DNA from: Rubripirellula obstinata
GTDB taxonomy: Bacteria; Planctomycetota; Planctomycetia; Pirellulales; Pirellulaceae
DNA: 64,000 nucleotides
Direction of reading: 5' to 3'
NCBI RefSeq assembly: GCF_001642955.1
Contig: NZ_LWSK01000002.1
Location: 62,001 to 126,000 of the forward strand
Shown here in pieces: positions 17,996 to 26,955 of this stretch. The first letter of the stretch is position 1. Each line of letters begins with the position of its first letter. The position numbers and the translations under genes were made by a program. The notes under the pieces were generated by a model. That model had not been told where the DNA came from. It made no database searches and worked only from the letters and a program-made list of their open reading frames with translations.

Positions 17996-18673
17996 CTACC
18001 GCTGGAAACTTCCGCCCTGTTGCTGTGTGTTGGGTTGCTGGGCTTGCTGCGGAACCCAGCTCTGCGACGCGGCGGATTCGGGTGTCCAGCTTTGGATTTG
18101 TTGCCGGGCTTCGGTCGCGAACTGGGCTGCCGATGGACTGACCAATCCGCCGCCTGCGGGTTGGTTGAATTGCTGCTCGAAACGTCGGAGGTACGGACCG
18201 ACGAATTCGTGAATTTCGGGCGGGATGACCGATTCGCTGCGGTCCAAGACATCAGCGATGTAATGACCGCTTTTGCTGCTGACGACGGTTTCGCGAATTT
18301 GTTCACCCGCCAACGTGACCGCGAACAGTGTCAACAGCACGCAGTACAGTCCGCCTTTGATCAGACCGAAAATCGCTCCGATGTGTCGGTCGAACTCTTT
18401 CAGCCGCAATCGATCGATCGACTTGCTGACCATCCGGAAAGCGACCCAAACCAGCAAAGCCGTCGCAACATACAGAATCAGCATTGCTAGCAATCGGTTC
18501 AGTGGCGGGTCCAGTGCGATCGATCGGCTGAATGGTTCGCGGAACTTCAAGGCAACAAAATAGCTGACGACGATGGATGCGATCGACGCGAGTTGCCAAG
18601 CGAAGCCTTTGGCCGCGCCGAACAGCATGGCACCGACCAAAACAACGATCATGATGATGTCGTAAATCTGCAT
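17996..18673 (-). CDS. CvpA-family membrane protein
   Basis: 225 residues from ATG 18673 (MQIYDIIMIVVLVGAMLFGA); longer upstream frames add only unlikely sequence. Four hydrophobic spans (about 5-25, 30-50, 65-90, 105-130) and the CvpA pattern G-A-x-K-G-F-x-W-Q, then RLRLKEFDRHIGAIFGLIKG. The C-terminal third is soluble and Gln/Pro-rich. CvpA proteins are inner-membrane proteins first linked to colicin V export and more generally to envelope homeostasis. It converges with accA. Confidence 0.88.
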   Translation of the reverse strand: MQIYDIIMIVVLVGAMLFGAAKGFAWQLASIASIVVSYFVALKFREPFSRSIALDPPLNRLLAMLILYVATALLVWVAFRMVSKSIDRLRLKEFDRHIGAIFGLIKGGLYCVLLTLFAVTLAGEQIRETVVSSKSGHYIADVLDRSESVIPPEIHEFVGPYLRRFEQQFNQPAGGGLVSPSAAQFATEARQQIQSWTPESAASQSWVPQQAQQPNTQQQGGSFQR

Positions 18674-19058
18674 CGAAACAAAACCGAAAATGGGTGAACG
18701 AAATCCTACGAAGACGCTTTTAGCAACTTGCGCTGGTCCAGCGAAGATCGATTCAGACCACACCCGAAAAAGGAAAGGGGCGACCAAGCACCTCCTTTTT
18801 TTGACAATGTTTTTTCATCTAAATCCTCCACCCGATCTGCACGACGAGTTCGACAAAAAAATTGTTGTCAAAAAAATTTGGCGGCAGTCAGTGGTCGAAG
18901 AATAATGAGTCGGATTCGGGATGGCTTTTGAACTGAAAATGCTCGTATGAAGAGAAGGGTGCCTTGCGCGTTTTCTTTTCTGACTTTGGCTTGCTAGCAA
19001 TAAGCGAGCACACAGGAAATTTTCAACTCCCCTGCCCTAGCCCGATTTCCGACCGTCG
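18674..19058. other. Intergenic region between divergent genes, no gene seen
   Basis: 385 bases between the divergent cvpA and YdjM-like genes. AT-rich tracts (runs of T near 18797 and A/T near 18857-18880) suit promoters, but I cannot place boxes confidently. A CCCCTGCCCT motif lies near 19029. Confidence 0.5.
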
Positions 19059-19760
19059 ATGGCGGACTTCAAATCACACATTACCGGTAGCACGATCGTC
19101 GGCATCGCCTATGGATATTGGGGCGTGGCCGAGCAATCGATGTCGATCGAAAGCGGAATGCTGGCGGGTGGCTTATGCGCGGTCAGTGGCATGTTGCCGG
19201 ACTTGGACAGCGACTCGGGAATCCCGCTTCGCGAGACCAGCATGTTTGTTGCTGCGATCGCTCCGATGTTAATGATCGATCGCTTTCGTGATCTAGGACT
19301 GTCGCATGAATCGATGGCACTGGCGGCAATGATCGTCTACATCGGGATTCGATTTGTTGGCGTCGAATTCTTTAAACGCTTCACCGTCCACCGCGGCATG
19401 TGGCACAGTATCCCTGCGGCGGCATCGGCTGGCTTGATCGCTTACTTGGTGATGCCTTGTCCGACGGAATCGGTTCGCGTTTACAAGAGCTTGGCCGTCG
19501 TGCTTGGCTTCATTGTTCACTTGACGATGGACGAGATTTGGTCGATCGACGTTGCGGGTGGTTTTCGATTGAAGAAGTCATTTGGGACAGCGCTGAAGTT
19601 CTTTGGCAACAGTGCATTGGCGAACACGATGGTCTGGGCGATGTTTGGTGGGTTGTTGTACTTTTCGATGGGCGACCATGAAGTTGTCGATCGCATTCGA
19701 GACCGCACTCGGTTGGAACGCACCTACCTGGCGCAGCCCGAACCTAGGCCTTGGCGCTGA
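19059..19760 (+). CDS. YdjM/DUF457-family membrane-bound metal-dependent hydrolase
   Basis: 233 residues from ATG. Family signature residues: His near the start (FKSHITGSTIVG), LPDLDSDSG, HRGMWHSIPAA and HLTMDEIWSID, which together suit a metal site. Several membrane spans lie between them. E. coli YdjM is LexA-regulated and its biochemical role is not established, so function is given at family level only. I see no SOS-box-like operator upstream. It is followed by a repeat-rich gap with an R1 copy. Confidence 0.85.
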   Translation: MADFKSHITGSTIVGIAYGYWGVAEQSMSIESGMLAGGLCAVSGMLPDLDSDSGIPLRETSMFVAAIAPMLMIDRFRDLGLSHESMALAAMIVYIGIRFVGVEFFKRFTVHRGMWHSIPAAASAGLIAYLVMPCPTESVRVYKSLAVVLGFIVHLTMDEIWSIDVAGGFRLKKSFGTALKFFGNSALANTMVWAMFGGLLYFSMGDHEVVDRIRDRTRLERTYLAQPEPRPWR

Positions 19761-20215
19761 GTTTGGTCTGGTTGTTGTTCTACTGCGTTTCACTTCTGCC
19801 TTTGGGAGAGGTTGAGCCGAATAGTCCCGGGAGGGACGGAAGCCCTTTGCCGTGAAGAGTTTTGGTCCCGGAAAAAAACGTGTTAGTTCGTTTAACCGCG
19901 TGGGCATCGCCCCGCGCGTTCGCGGCCGCACAACGCGCGGGGCGATGCCCACGCGGTTAAACGATTTTGGAACCCTTCACGGCGTTGGAAGGAAGCCCTC
20001 TGCCGGGAATGTAAATCCCCGGATGTCGGCGTTGAATCTCCCTTTTTTCTCTGCCTCGGGCAGTGCGGTAGGCCCGGCCGCTCACGCGTCGCGGCTCACT
20101 TTAATCGACAGGCCATCGCGCACCCGGCACCGGGTTGCCGAGCCTTCGGGCCTGACGCCTAACTTGCAGTAACTCATGCGACGTTCCACGCAGGGGCGGT
20201 GAATGGTGAACGAAA
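19761..20215. other. Repeat-rich intergenic region
   Basis: 455 bases without a gene. It holds R1 copy D (19845-19987) and, at about 20060-20170, GC-rich hairpins of the GGCCCGGCC and CCCGGCACCGGG kind, resembling the hairpin building blocks of repeat R2. The paired GGGAxGGAAGCC and CTCTGCCGGG phrases around the R1 copy look like parts of a hairpin element that R1 interrupted. Confidence 0.55.
19838..19999. mobile_element. R1 MITE-like element, copy D
   Basis: Right terminal repeat CTTCACGGCGTTG intact (19975-19987); left end altered to CTTTGCCGTGAAG (19845-19857). Hairpin core at 19890-19962 with a shorter loop than copy A. The 9-mer GGAAGCCCT occurs at both ends (19838-19846 and 19991-19999), offset a few bases from the terminal repeats, which suggests a target duplication with later change at the junctions. 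Confidence 0.7.
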
Positions 20216-20653
20216 TTAGCGGTCAAGGATTAGCGTGACGGGGCCATCGTTGACGAGACTGACTTGCATGTCGGCGGCGAAGATTCCTTGCTGGACCGGG
20301 ATGCCCCGATCACGCAAACACTCGGCGTAATGCAGATACAGTTCGTTGGCTCGGCCAGGCTCGGCGGCGTCGGTGAATGCTGGGCGTCTGCCTTTGCGGC
20401 AATCACCCAGCAGCGTGAATTGACTGACGACCAAGACCGCACCTTTGATTTCTTCCACGTTCAGATTCATCTTGCCTTGATCGTCCGCAAAGATCCTGAG
20501 CACTGCGGTCTTGTCGGCCAACCATTTCGCCTCCGCTTCGGTGTCATCGTGCCCGACGCCGATCAGGACTAGCAGCCCTTGATCGATGTTGCCAACGACT
20601 TCATCGTGTACGCTGACACTGGCCGATTTGACTCTTTGAATCACCACTCTCAT
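20216..20653 (-). CDS. dtd: D-aminoacyl-tRNA deacylase
   Basis: 145 residues from ATG 20653 ([15 protein letters not shown]), the canonical DTD start and length. Both active-site cross-subunit motifs are present: SQFTLL and, at the C-terminus, NDGPVTLIL. The enzyme hydrolyses D-amino acids wrongly attached to tRNA. It is a single gene with a repeat-rich 3' region and is divergent from the DUF1559 gene. Confidence 0.95.
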   Translation of the reverse strand: MRVVIQRVKSASVSVHDEVVGNIDQGLLVLIGVGHDDTEAEAKWLADKTAVLRIFADDQGKMNLNVEEIKGAVLVVSQFTLLGDCRKGRRPAFTDAAEPGRANELYLHYAECLRDRGIPVQQGIFAADMQVSLVNDGPVTLILDR

Positions 20654-20759
20654 CTGCAAACTCAATAAAGGTTAAAATTAGGACGTCCAACCAAACAGAC
20701 TCCCCTGCCCTCCTCTGTCTCCACAACCTCGCAGCAAACGCCAAGTAGCGTCCAACGGC

Positions 20760-21671
20760 ATGCCATTCCTTTTCACTTGTCCGCACTGCGAAACGAAAAC
20801 ACAAGTTGACGACCAGTACAGCGGCAAACAAGGCCAGTGCGTTTCTTGTGGTGGCGAAATCACGCTGCCGCGTTTCGCGAGTGCCACCAAGACAAAGTCA
20901 AAACCCGCGCGGCGTGATTCAAAACTGATCAGCGTGCTTGCTGCGACTGCGGTGTGTTCGTTGATTCTGGGCAGCCTGCTTTTTGCGATCATTCGTTTTG
21001 GCGGTCAAACAATGGCGACGTTGTCGAACAGTCGCGAGCAAACCACATCGATGCGCAATCTGGAAAAAATTGCGGCAGCGATGAACGCTTATGCTGCCGA
21101 CCATGGTACCTACCCCGCACCGATGACCGTCAATTCCAACGGCACTCCCCTGCACTCTTGGCGAGTTCTGTTGTTGCCGTATTTGGGCGAAGAAGATCTG
21201 TACGATCGCATCAACCTGCGACTGCCGTGGGATCATGCCGAGAACGCGATGGTGATGCAGTATTCCGCGCCTCTGGTCTATCAACATCCCAGTTCGACCA
21301 ATAACGGATTTGGATCGGGACCAGCTTACTTCTTGATCACGGGAACAGGCACATTGTTTCCGCCCACCGGACCGCTGTCGCCGAATGACGTGACCGATGA
21401 TGTGACGCAAACGTTGTTGGTGGTCGAAGGATCGCCAGTCACGCCGCCGATGTCTTGGGCTGAACCGGTTGACTTGCCCTTTTCGATGATGACCGGCCGG
21501 TTGGCTGGCAACCCCGGCAGCGAACCAGGCGGGTTATTGGAAGGCGGCGTAGCGGCGGCAACGGTGGACGGCCGCGGTCACTTCATCCGCGACGAGATCG
21601 CTCCGGCCGATTTCTTGTCGCTGGTCACACCCACCGGCGGCGAACGACTAAGAGACGATACGCTCGATTGA
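20760..21671 (+). CDS. Zinc-ribbon, membrane-anchored DUF1559-type protein
   Basis: 303 residues from ATG. A zinc ribbon opens the protein (CPHC at 8-11 and CVSC at 27-30), followed by a basic stretch, one membrane span (~57-80) and a pilin-like DUF1559 region: MRNLEKIAAAMNAYAADHGT, then HSWRVLLLPYLGEEDLYDRI and PWD. These proteins are very abundant in planctomycetes and are usually thought to be pseudopilin-like; the role is unknown. This one has a zinc ribbon instead of the usual prepilin cleavage signal, so it is a variant. Divergent from dtd. Confidence 0.85.
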   Translation: MPFLFTCPHCETKTQVDDQYSGKQGQCVSCGGEITLPRFASATKTKSKPARRDSKLISVLAATAVCSLILGSLLFAIIRFGGQTMATLSNSREQTTSMRNLEKIAAAMNAYAADHGTYPAPMTVNSNGTPLHSWRVLLLPYLGEEDLYDRINLRLPWDHAENAMVMQYSAPLVYQHPSSTNNGFGSGPAYFLITGTGTLFPPTGPLSPNDVTDDVTQTLLVVEGSPVTPPMSWAEPVDLPFSMMTGRLAGNPGSEPGGLLEGGVAAATVDGRGHFIRDEIAPADFLSLVTPTGGERLRDDTLD

Positions 21672-21684
21672 GAAGGTGTTGAAC

Positions 21685-21720
21685 ACGCGGCCCGATGGGC
21701 ACTCGGGCACGCGGTTAAAC
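21685..21720. repeat. R1-derived fragment
   Basis: Only the right half of an R1 core remains (ACGCGGCCCGATGGGCA and then GCACGCGGTTAAAC). It shares the CGGCCCGATGGGCA variant with the remnant at 57727-57795, so the two come from the same sub-lineage. Confidence 0.6.
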
Positions 21721-21738
21721 ATCAATGATCAAAACGCT

Positions 21739-21860
21739 CTAGTGGTCTGTCACAGCTTAATTTTAGGGTAGTGGATCTTGTTAAAGATCCTATCGCGAGA
21801 GGATCTTTAACAAGATCCACTACGGCACACCCTAATTCTTAGCTGAGACAAGCCACTAGT
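21739..21860. mobile_element. R5 palindromic element overlapping the argG stop codon
   Basis: The centre is a perfect 23-bp inverted repeat (21768-21790 and 21801-21823) around a ten-base loop. Outside it the two sides remain complementary with gaps: CTAGTGGTCTGTCACAGCTT on the left against an imperfect complement on the right ending CCACTAG. The whole is a near-complete ~120-bp palindrome, as in small non-autonomous transposable elements. The right-hand CTAG contains the TAG stop of argG (minus strand). It lies between converging genes and may also terminate both. Confidence 0.7.
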
Positions 21861-23073
21861 AGGTTCGCGGCGCGACGACGCCTTGCACCCGAGATGGCAA
21901 GCCGTGGATTCGCAGGAAGCCTTCGGCGTCGTCTTGGTTGTACGAACCGCCGCCTTCCATCGTTGCGATCTCTGCGTCGTACAAGCTGTTGGGGCTCGAG
22001 CGGGCATCTACCATGATGTTGCCCTTATAGAGTTGTAACGTGACTTCGCCGGTGCATGGTTTTTGGGCTTCGCGAATGAACGCCATCAACGCATCCATCT
22101 TGGGCGTGTACCAGAAACCGTAGTAAACCATTTCAGCAACTTCGGGGGCCATGCGATCACGCAGGTGCATCAAGTCGCGGTCCATCGTTAGTTGTTCGAT
22201 GTACATCAACGCGTCGTAAAGGATTGTCATGCCGGGTGCTTCGTAAACACCACGGCTCTTCATGCCGACGAAACGATTTTCGACCATGTCGATTCGGCCG
22301 ACTCCGTTGCGTCCGCCGATGTCGTTAAGGCCTTTGACCATTTCCAAAGCGCTGACGGTTTTTCCATTGAGTGAAACCGGCACACCGGATTCAAAACCGA
22401 TGGTGACGTTTTCTACTTTGTCGGGTGCGTCTTGTGGGCTGACACCCATTCCGAAGTCCACGGTTTCGACGCCGTTGACATCAAGCTCTTCCAACTGACC
22501 GGCTTCGTAGCTGATGTGCAGAACGTTTTCGTCGCTGCTGTAGGGTTTGGCCGTTGACGCTTTGACTTCGATGTTTTTGTCTTTGCAATAGGCGATCAGT
22601 TCCGTACGTCCGGGGAACGCTTCGCGGAATTCTTTGATCCGCCAAGGAGCGATCATTTCAACCTTGGGGTCCAGTGCTTCGGCAGCCAATTGGAATCGGC
22701 ATTGGTCATTGCCCTTCCCTGTTGCACCGTGAGCGTAGGCGGTCGCGCCGACTTCGCGAGCGATTTGAAGGCACTTTTTGCTGATCAGCGGGCGGGCGAT
22801 CGAGGTGCCCAGCAGATAGATCTGTTCGTACTTGGCTTGCCAAGCCAGCACGGGGAACGCAAAATCTTTGCACAGTTCTTCTTGGACATCGATCAGGTGA
22901 GACGAGGCGGCACCACAATCTTTTGCCTTCTGCATGATCGCTTGCCGATCTTCGCAGGGCTGTCCCAAATCGACATAGACGCAGTGGCATTCGTAGCCTT
23001 GGTCTTGCAACCAACCAAGAATGACCGAGGTATCGAGTCCGCCGGAATACGCGAGAACACAGCTTTTGGTCAT
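21856..23073 (-). CDS. argG: Argininosuccinate synthase
   Basis: 405 residues from ATG 23073 (MTKSCVLAYSGGLDTSVILG), the standard length and start; the frame is open further upstream but that part lacks family similarity. AYSGGLDTS is the ATP pyrophosphatase P-loop; YAHGATGKGNDQCRF and GRIDMVENRFVGMKSRGVYE are further ArgG signatures. It joins citrulline and aspartate with ATP in arginine synthesis. The stop codon lies in the R5 element. Divergent from larB, with a 90-base gap. No other arg gene is nearby. Confidence 0.97.
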   Translation of the reverse strand: MTKSCVLAYSGGLDTSVILGWLQDQGYECHCVYVDLGQPCEDRQAIMQKAKDCGAASSHLIDVQEELCKDFAFPVLAWQAKYEQIYLLGTSIARPLISKKCLQIAREVGATAYAHGATGKGNDQCRFQLAAEALDPKVEMIAPWRIKEFREAFPGRTELIAYCKDKNIEVKASTAKPYSSDENVLHISYEAGQLEELDVNGVETVDFGMGVSPQDAPDKVENVTIGFESGVPVSLNGKTVSALEMVKGLNDIGGRNGVGRIDMVENRFVGMKSRGVYEAPGMTILYDALMYIEQLTMDRDLMHLRDRMAPEVAEMVYYGFWYTPKMDALMAFIREAQKPCTGEVTLQLYKGNIMVDARSSPNSLYDAEIATMEGGGSYNQDDAEGFLRIHGLPSRVQGVVAPRTY

Positions 23074-23163
23074 CAGAGGAAAGTCCACATCGAAGGAGGT
23101 ATAAAGGTGGTTAACTGAGCCACCATTTGAATCCGATTCTCTCTCAATGCAAGGTGCCCGAAC

Positions 23164-24012
23164 TTGAACGACAACTCCCGCGGCAAAAATTCTAGTAGCG
23201 ACTCCCGTAGCGACTCCCGCAACGACGACCGCCCTGCCCTGCCCCGTGAATCGACGCTGCCCAGTGATCCCGGACAGACCAGCGATCCCGAACAGACCAA
23301 GCGGATTGACAACGCTGTGGTGGATCTGGGGCGGCAAGCTCGTTGTGGATTTGGCGAAGCAATCTATGGCGAGGGGAAATCGGCGGATTTGATCATTCAA
23401 ATTGTCCGTGCCCAGCTCGATCAGGGCCAACAATCACTGGTGACTCGAATCACCGACGAGGTTGCCGAAGAAGTGTCGCGGCATTTTGACCACTGCCGGG
23501 CCAATCCGCTGGCCAAGACGCTAAGGATTGCAACGCAGGAAATTGATCCGCCGATTGATGACCAGTCGCATCGGGTTCATGTTGCCGTTGTTACCGCGGG
23601 CAGCACTGATCAAGGGATCGCGGAAGAGGCGATTGAAACCTTGGGCTGGATGGGAATCCCGGTTCGATCTTACAGCGACATTGGGGTGGCCGGGCCGCAG
23701 CGATTGGTCGCCGCGGTTCCCCGGCTTCGCGAAGCGTCGGCCTTGGTGGTCGTTGCGGGAATGGAAGGTGCGTTGCCATCGGTGGTTGCCGGGCATATTT
23801 CTGCGCCAATCATTGCCGTTCCCACCAGTGTCGGTTACGGCGCGAACCTGGGCGGCGTGACGGCGCTGTTGGGAATGTTGACGTCTTGCGCCGCCGGTGT
23901 GGCGGTCGTCAACATTGATGCCGGATTCAAAGGAGCATACATGGCCGGATTGGTGGTTCGCCAGCAATCCCAAGACCGAGACACTCAGCAACAACAATCT
24001 CAACAGCAGTGA
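23164..24012 (+). CDS. larB: Nickel-pincer cofactor biosynthesis protein LarB
   Basis: 282 residues from a TTG start. The first ~50 residues are polar and low-complexity. The C-terminal ~150 residues form the PurE-like (AIR carboxylase) domain with the LarB motifs VVTAGSTDQGIAEEA, VVVAGMEGALPSVVAG and VPTSVGYGANLGGVTALL. LarB carboxylates and hydrolyses nicotinic acid adenine dinucleotide, the first step toward the nickel-pincer cofactor of lactate racemase-type enzymes. larC, larE and larA are not in the window. nnrD follows after six bases, so the two are probably co-transcribed. Confidence 0.92.
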   Translation: MNDNSRGKNSSSDSRSDSRNDDRPALPRESTLPSDPGQTSDPEQTKRIDNAVVDLGRQARCGFGEAIYGEGKSADLIIQIVRAQLDQGQQSLVTRITDEVAEEVSRHFDHCRANPLAKTLRIATQEIDPPIDDQSHRVHVAVVTAGSTDQGIAEEAIETLGWMGIPVRSYSDIGVAGPQRLVAAVPRLREASALVVVAGMEGALPSVVAGHISAPIIAVPTSVGYGANLGGVTALLGMLTSCAAGVAVVNIDAGFKGAYMAGLVVRQQSQDRDTQQQQSQQQ

Positions 24013-24018
24013 AACGCG

Positions 24019-24915
24019 ATGTCCCCTGCCCTGCCAATTTCACAGACAAATTCACAGCCGAATTCACAGCCACCTTTTCCAATTCCCTCGCGTGACGCCG
24101 ACGCACACAAAGGAACGTTCGGTCGAGTCCTTCTGATCGGCGGTTCGCGAGGCATGGCGGGATCGATTGCGATGTCGGCGATTGCGGCAATGAAATCCGG
24201 CAGCGGTTTGGTGTCGGTCGCCGTTCCGGATCCGTGCTTGGAGACCGTTGCTTCGTTTCACCCGGCGATGATGACCATCCCGATCAGTGACGATGGTGGT
24301 GGCTGCTTTGGATCGAACGCGGCGTCGGAGTTGTTGCCAAAGTTGGAATCGGTTGACGCGATCGCCGTCGGTCCGGGCATGACAACTGGTCCGGGGGCGA
24401 AGCAGATTGTCGAAGACCTGATCGATTCCGCTGGCCGCCCGATGGTGTTGGACGCGGACGCGATCAATTGCTTGGCAGCGAAGGAAGACTCAAATCAAGT
24501 TCGGCTCAACCGAGTCGTCCTGACCCCGCATCCTGGCGAACTTCAGCGGCTGACGGGTGTTTCGAGCGGTCAACGCGACGCCCAGATCGCCGCGGCCAGC
24601 AAATTCGCCAAGGAAACCGCGGCGACAATTGTGGTTAAGGGCGGACCGACGGTCGTGGTCGATGGTCAGCAAACGTACGTCAACGAGACGGGAAATCCGG
24701 GAATGGCGACCGGCGGCAGCGGCGACGTTTTGACCGGTGTGATCACCAGTTTGCTTGGTCAGGGTCTCTCGCCCTGGGAAGCCAGTTGCCAAGGCGTTTG
24801 GGTTCACGGCTTGGCCGGCGACATCGCTGCAACCCAGTGTGGCGAGATCAGCATGACGGCAATGGAGATCATTTCCTCACTAAGCAGCGCTTTCCAGCAA
24901 TCCAGTCCCCCGTAG
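24019..24915 (+). CDS. nnrD: ADP/ATP-dependent NAD(P)H-hydrate dehydratase
   Basis: 298 residues, six bases after larB. Ribokinase-like CARKD domain: HKGTFGRVLLIGGSRGMAGS, VGPGMTTGPG, VLDADAINCLA, LTPHPGELQRL and the catalytic NPGMATGGSGDVLTGVI. It repairs hydrated NAD(P)H. The fused epimerase domain seen in many bacteria is absent here. The first ~20 residues are Ser/Gln/Pro-rich and poorly conserved, so a start slightly downstream is possible. Confidence 0.93.
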   Translation: MSPALPISQTNSQPNSQPPFPIPSRDADAHKGTFGRVLLIGGSRGMAGSIAMSAIAAMKSGSGLVSVAVPDPCLETVASFHPAMMTIPISDDGGGCFGSNAASELLPKLESVDAIAVGPGMTTGPGAKQIVEDLIDSAGRPMVLDADAINCLAAKEDSNQVRLNRVVLTPHPGELQRLTGVSSGQRDAQIAAASKFAKETAATIVVKGGPTVVVDGQQTYVNETGNPGMATGGSGDVLTGVITSLLGQGLSPWEASCQGVWVHGLAGDIAATQCGEISMTAMEIISSLSSAFQQSSPP

Positions 24916-25644
24916 CGTGATTCTGGCTGCGAATGCCCTGCAGATTACCTGATCCGTAAACTTAAACGCCCCAGCTTGAGGGTTTGGTTACGGTCAAATC
25001 CTAAGAGTCGCCCTGTTACAACTTACCCACTCCTTGCCAAAACGCGTTTGAGTCGGCAAAACATGGAAAATCAGGATGGTATTTGATGATTTTTTGCTCA
25101 AACACTTGACCATCTGCCGATACCGTTAATGGTTGCAAAACACACATCAAAAGCTGCGGCAGAAATATCTGAAATATCGGTACGATTTGCCATCGTCTTT
25201 TTTTGAGTTTGCATGATACTTCTTTGAATCCAAATGGTTTACTCCTCGCGGATCCAGTTGTGTTTTGCAGCGTTTTTGGCGGAAATGGTCTTTACGAAAC
25301 TCGGATTGATCTTGTAACGTCAAATTTATCGATGGTTCAGTCCATCGACCTTATCCACTTTGCTTATCGAATCATTCCTTGCGGAACGATGCCAGCTACT
25401 TACCAGCGAAAACGCTGACTGATGTTCGATCCGGTTCCCGGTATCAACAGAAGCTCAGTAGGTTGCTGAACTGTCGTCCTTTTGCTCTGGAATCCACTTT
25501 TCCACTGAACAGTTTCCGCTGTATCGCATTGCGATCGGTGCGTTTCTTTCCGCTTCCTACGAATCGGTACAGAACCACTTTCGCCAGCGTGCCCGGTCGC
25601 TTGTTTCACTCATCTGTTTTGCCGTCTTTCAAAGGTTTGGCTTC
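24916..25644. other. Long AT-richer leader upstream of pgsB, no gene seen
   Basis: 729 bases with no convincing reading frame, the longest gap in the window apart from repeat clusters. Base composition is clearly more AT-rich than the surroundings from about 25040 to 25400 (for instance TTTGATGATTTTTTGCTC). I see no terminator-type hairpin or known riboswitch. It most likely carries the promoter and a long 5' untranslated region or a small RNA for the pgs operon. Confidence 0.5.
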
Positions 25645-26952
25645 GTGAATTGTTTGTGTGCTCTCGCAACATTGGCTACCGTCACCACCGTCGCGTTTCT
25701 TGTCGAAGCTTGGTTGTACAGGCGGCGACTTAATGGAATCCCAATCCGCGTTCACGTGAACGGAACTCGCGGTAAGTCCTCGGTCGCCCGTTTGATCGCT
25801 GCAGGTTTGCGTGGCGGCGGAATTCGTACTTGTGCCAAGACGACCGGTACCCTGGCGCGAATGATTTTCCCCAACGGCGAAGAACTGCCGATCTTCCGAC
25901 CGGCTCGTGCCAACGTGATCGAACAAAAACGAGTCGTTCGTGCTGCTGCCAAGGCCAAGGCCGAAGCGTTGGTGATTGAGTGCATGGCGTTGCAACCGTT
26001 GTTGCAATCGACCTGCGAACTTCAATTGGTTCGATCCACCCACGGCGTGATCACCAACGCTCGTGCAGATCACTTGGATGTGATGGGCCCAGACCGCTTG
26101 CACGTCGCCAAGGCGCTTTCGGGCACAACGCCCGTTGCCGGCACACTGTTCACCGCCGAATCACGACTGGATTCATTGCAAGTCATGCAGCACGCCGCCC
26201 AAGACCGCGGCAGCGAAATGCAGATCATCACTCAAAACGACAGCGCCAAAATCACCGAAGAAGAACTCGCGCAGTTCAGCTATCTGGAACATGCCGAGAA
26301 CGTTGCACTGGCGCTGCGAGTTTGCGAATCGATCGGCGTTGGTCGCGAAGAAGCCCTTCGCGGCATGTGGGCTGCCACGCCTGATCCGGGTGCGATGAAA
26401 GTACACACCACCGATGTTCAAGCGATGCCCTCGTTCGATTCAGGCCAACCAACCGAGCCATCGGTGTTCCACTTTGTCAACGGTTTCGCCGCCAACGACC
26501 CCGAGTCAACGGAACAGCTTTGGGAAACCGCGTTCAACCGGTTCCCCGATTCGGATCGCCGAGTGATGGTGATGAACTGTCGCGAAGATCGCCCCGATCG
26601 ATCGGAAATCATGGGAGCTGCGATCGGAAAATGGTCTGCTGCTGATCAAGTGGTTGTCATCGGAACCGGTACAGAACTTTTCATGCGAGCGGCAAAGAAG
26701 AGCGGCGTTGATCCGTCTAAACTCGTATGTTTGGGCGAAGTCGAATCGCCTGAGCAAGTTGCCGAAGTGATTGCCTGTGACGACGCACTTTGCGAACCAG
26801 GTGTGATGGTGATGGGAATTGGTAACGTCAAGAACGGTGGCTTTGCACTGGATCAGTTCTTTGAAGAACACAGCAATTGGATTCCCCAGCGTGTTGCAAT
26901 TGCTCAGCAAGAAGCAGCATCGGGACGCGCTAGCGTGGCGGGAGCATCTTAA
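25645..26952 (+). CDS. pgsB: Poly-gamma-glutamate synthase subunit PgsB/CapB
   Basis: 435 residues from a GTG start. One N-terminal membrane span (~5-22), then a Mur-ligase-like ATP-binding site VHVNGTRGKSSVARLIAAGL, TTGTLARM, ECMALQP and NARADHLDVMGPD. PgsB/CapB ligates glutamate to a growing gamma-linked chain using ATP. pgsC follows after three bases and pgsW overlaps it, giving a three-gene operon. No polysaccharide-deacetylase-like PgsA or hydrolase PgsS is adjacent. Confidence 0.94.
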   Translation: MNCLCALATLATVTTVAFLVEAWLYRRRLNGIPIRVHVNGTRGKSSVARLIAAGLRGGGIRTCAKTTGTLARMIFPNGEELPIFRPARANVIEQKRVVRAAAKAKAEALVIECMALQPLLQSTCELQLVRSTHGVITNARADHLDVMGPDRLHVAKALSGTTPVAGTLFTAESRLDSLQVMQHAAQDRGSEMQIITQNDSAKITEEELAQFSYLEHAENVALALRVCESIGVGREEALRGMWAATPDPGAMKVHTTDVQAMPSFDSGQPTEPSVFHFVNGFAANDPESTEQLWETAFNRFPDSDRRVMVMNCREDRPDRSEIMGAAIGKWSAADQVVVIGTGTELFMRAAKKSGVDPSKLVCLGEVESPEQVAEVIACDDALCEPGVMVMGIGNVKNGGFALDQFFEEHSNWIPQRVAIAQQEAASGRASVAGAS

Positions 26953-26955
26953 GCG

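Noticed and set aside
23074-23433. Extended N-terminus of ArgG
   Set aside because: The added part runs antisense to larB and lacks family similarity; MTKSCVLAYSGGLDTS is the canonical start.
25203-25648. Short plus-strand frames in the pgsB leader
   Set aside because: Unusual composition, no ribosome sites, and mutual overlap; they look like chance frames in AT-rich DNA.
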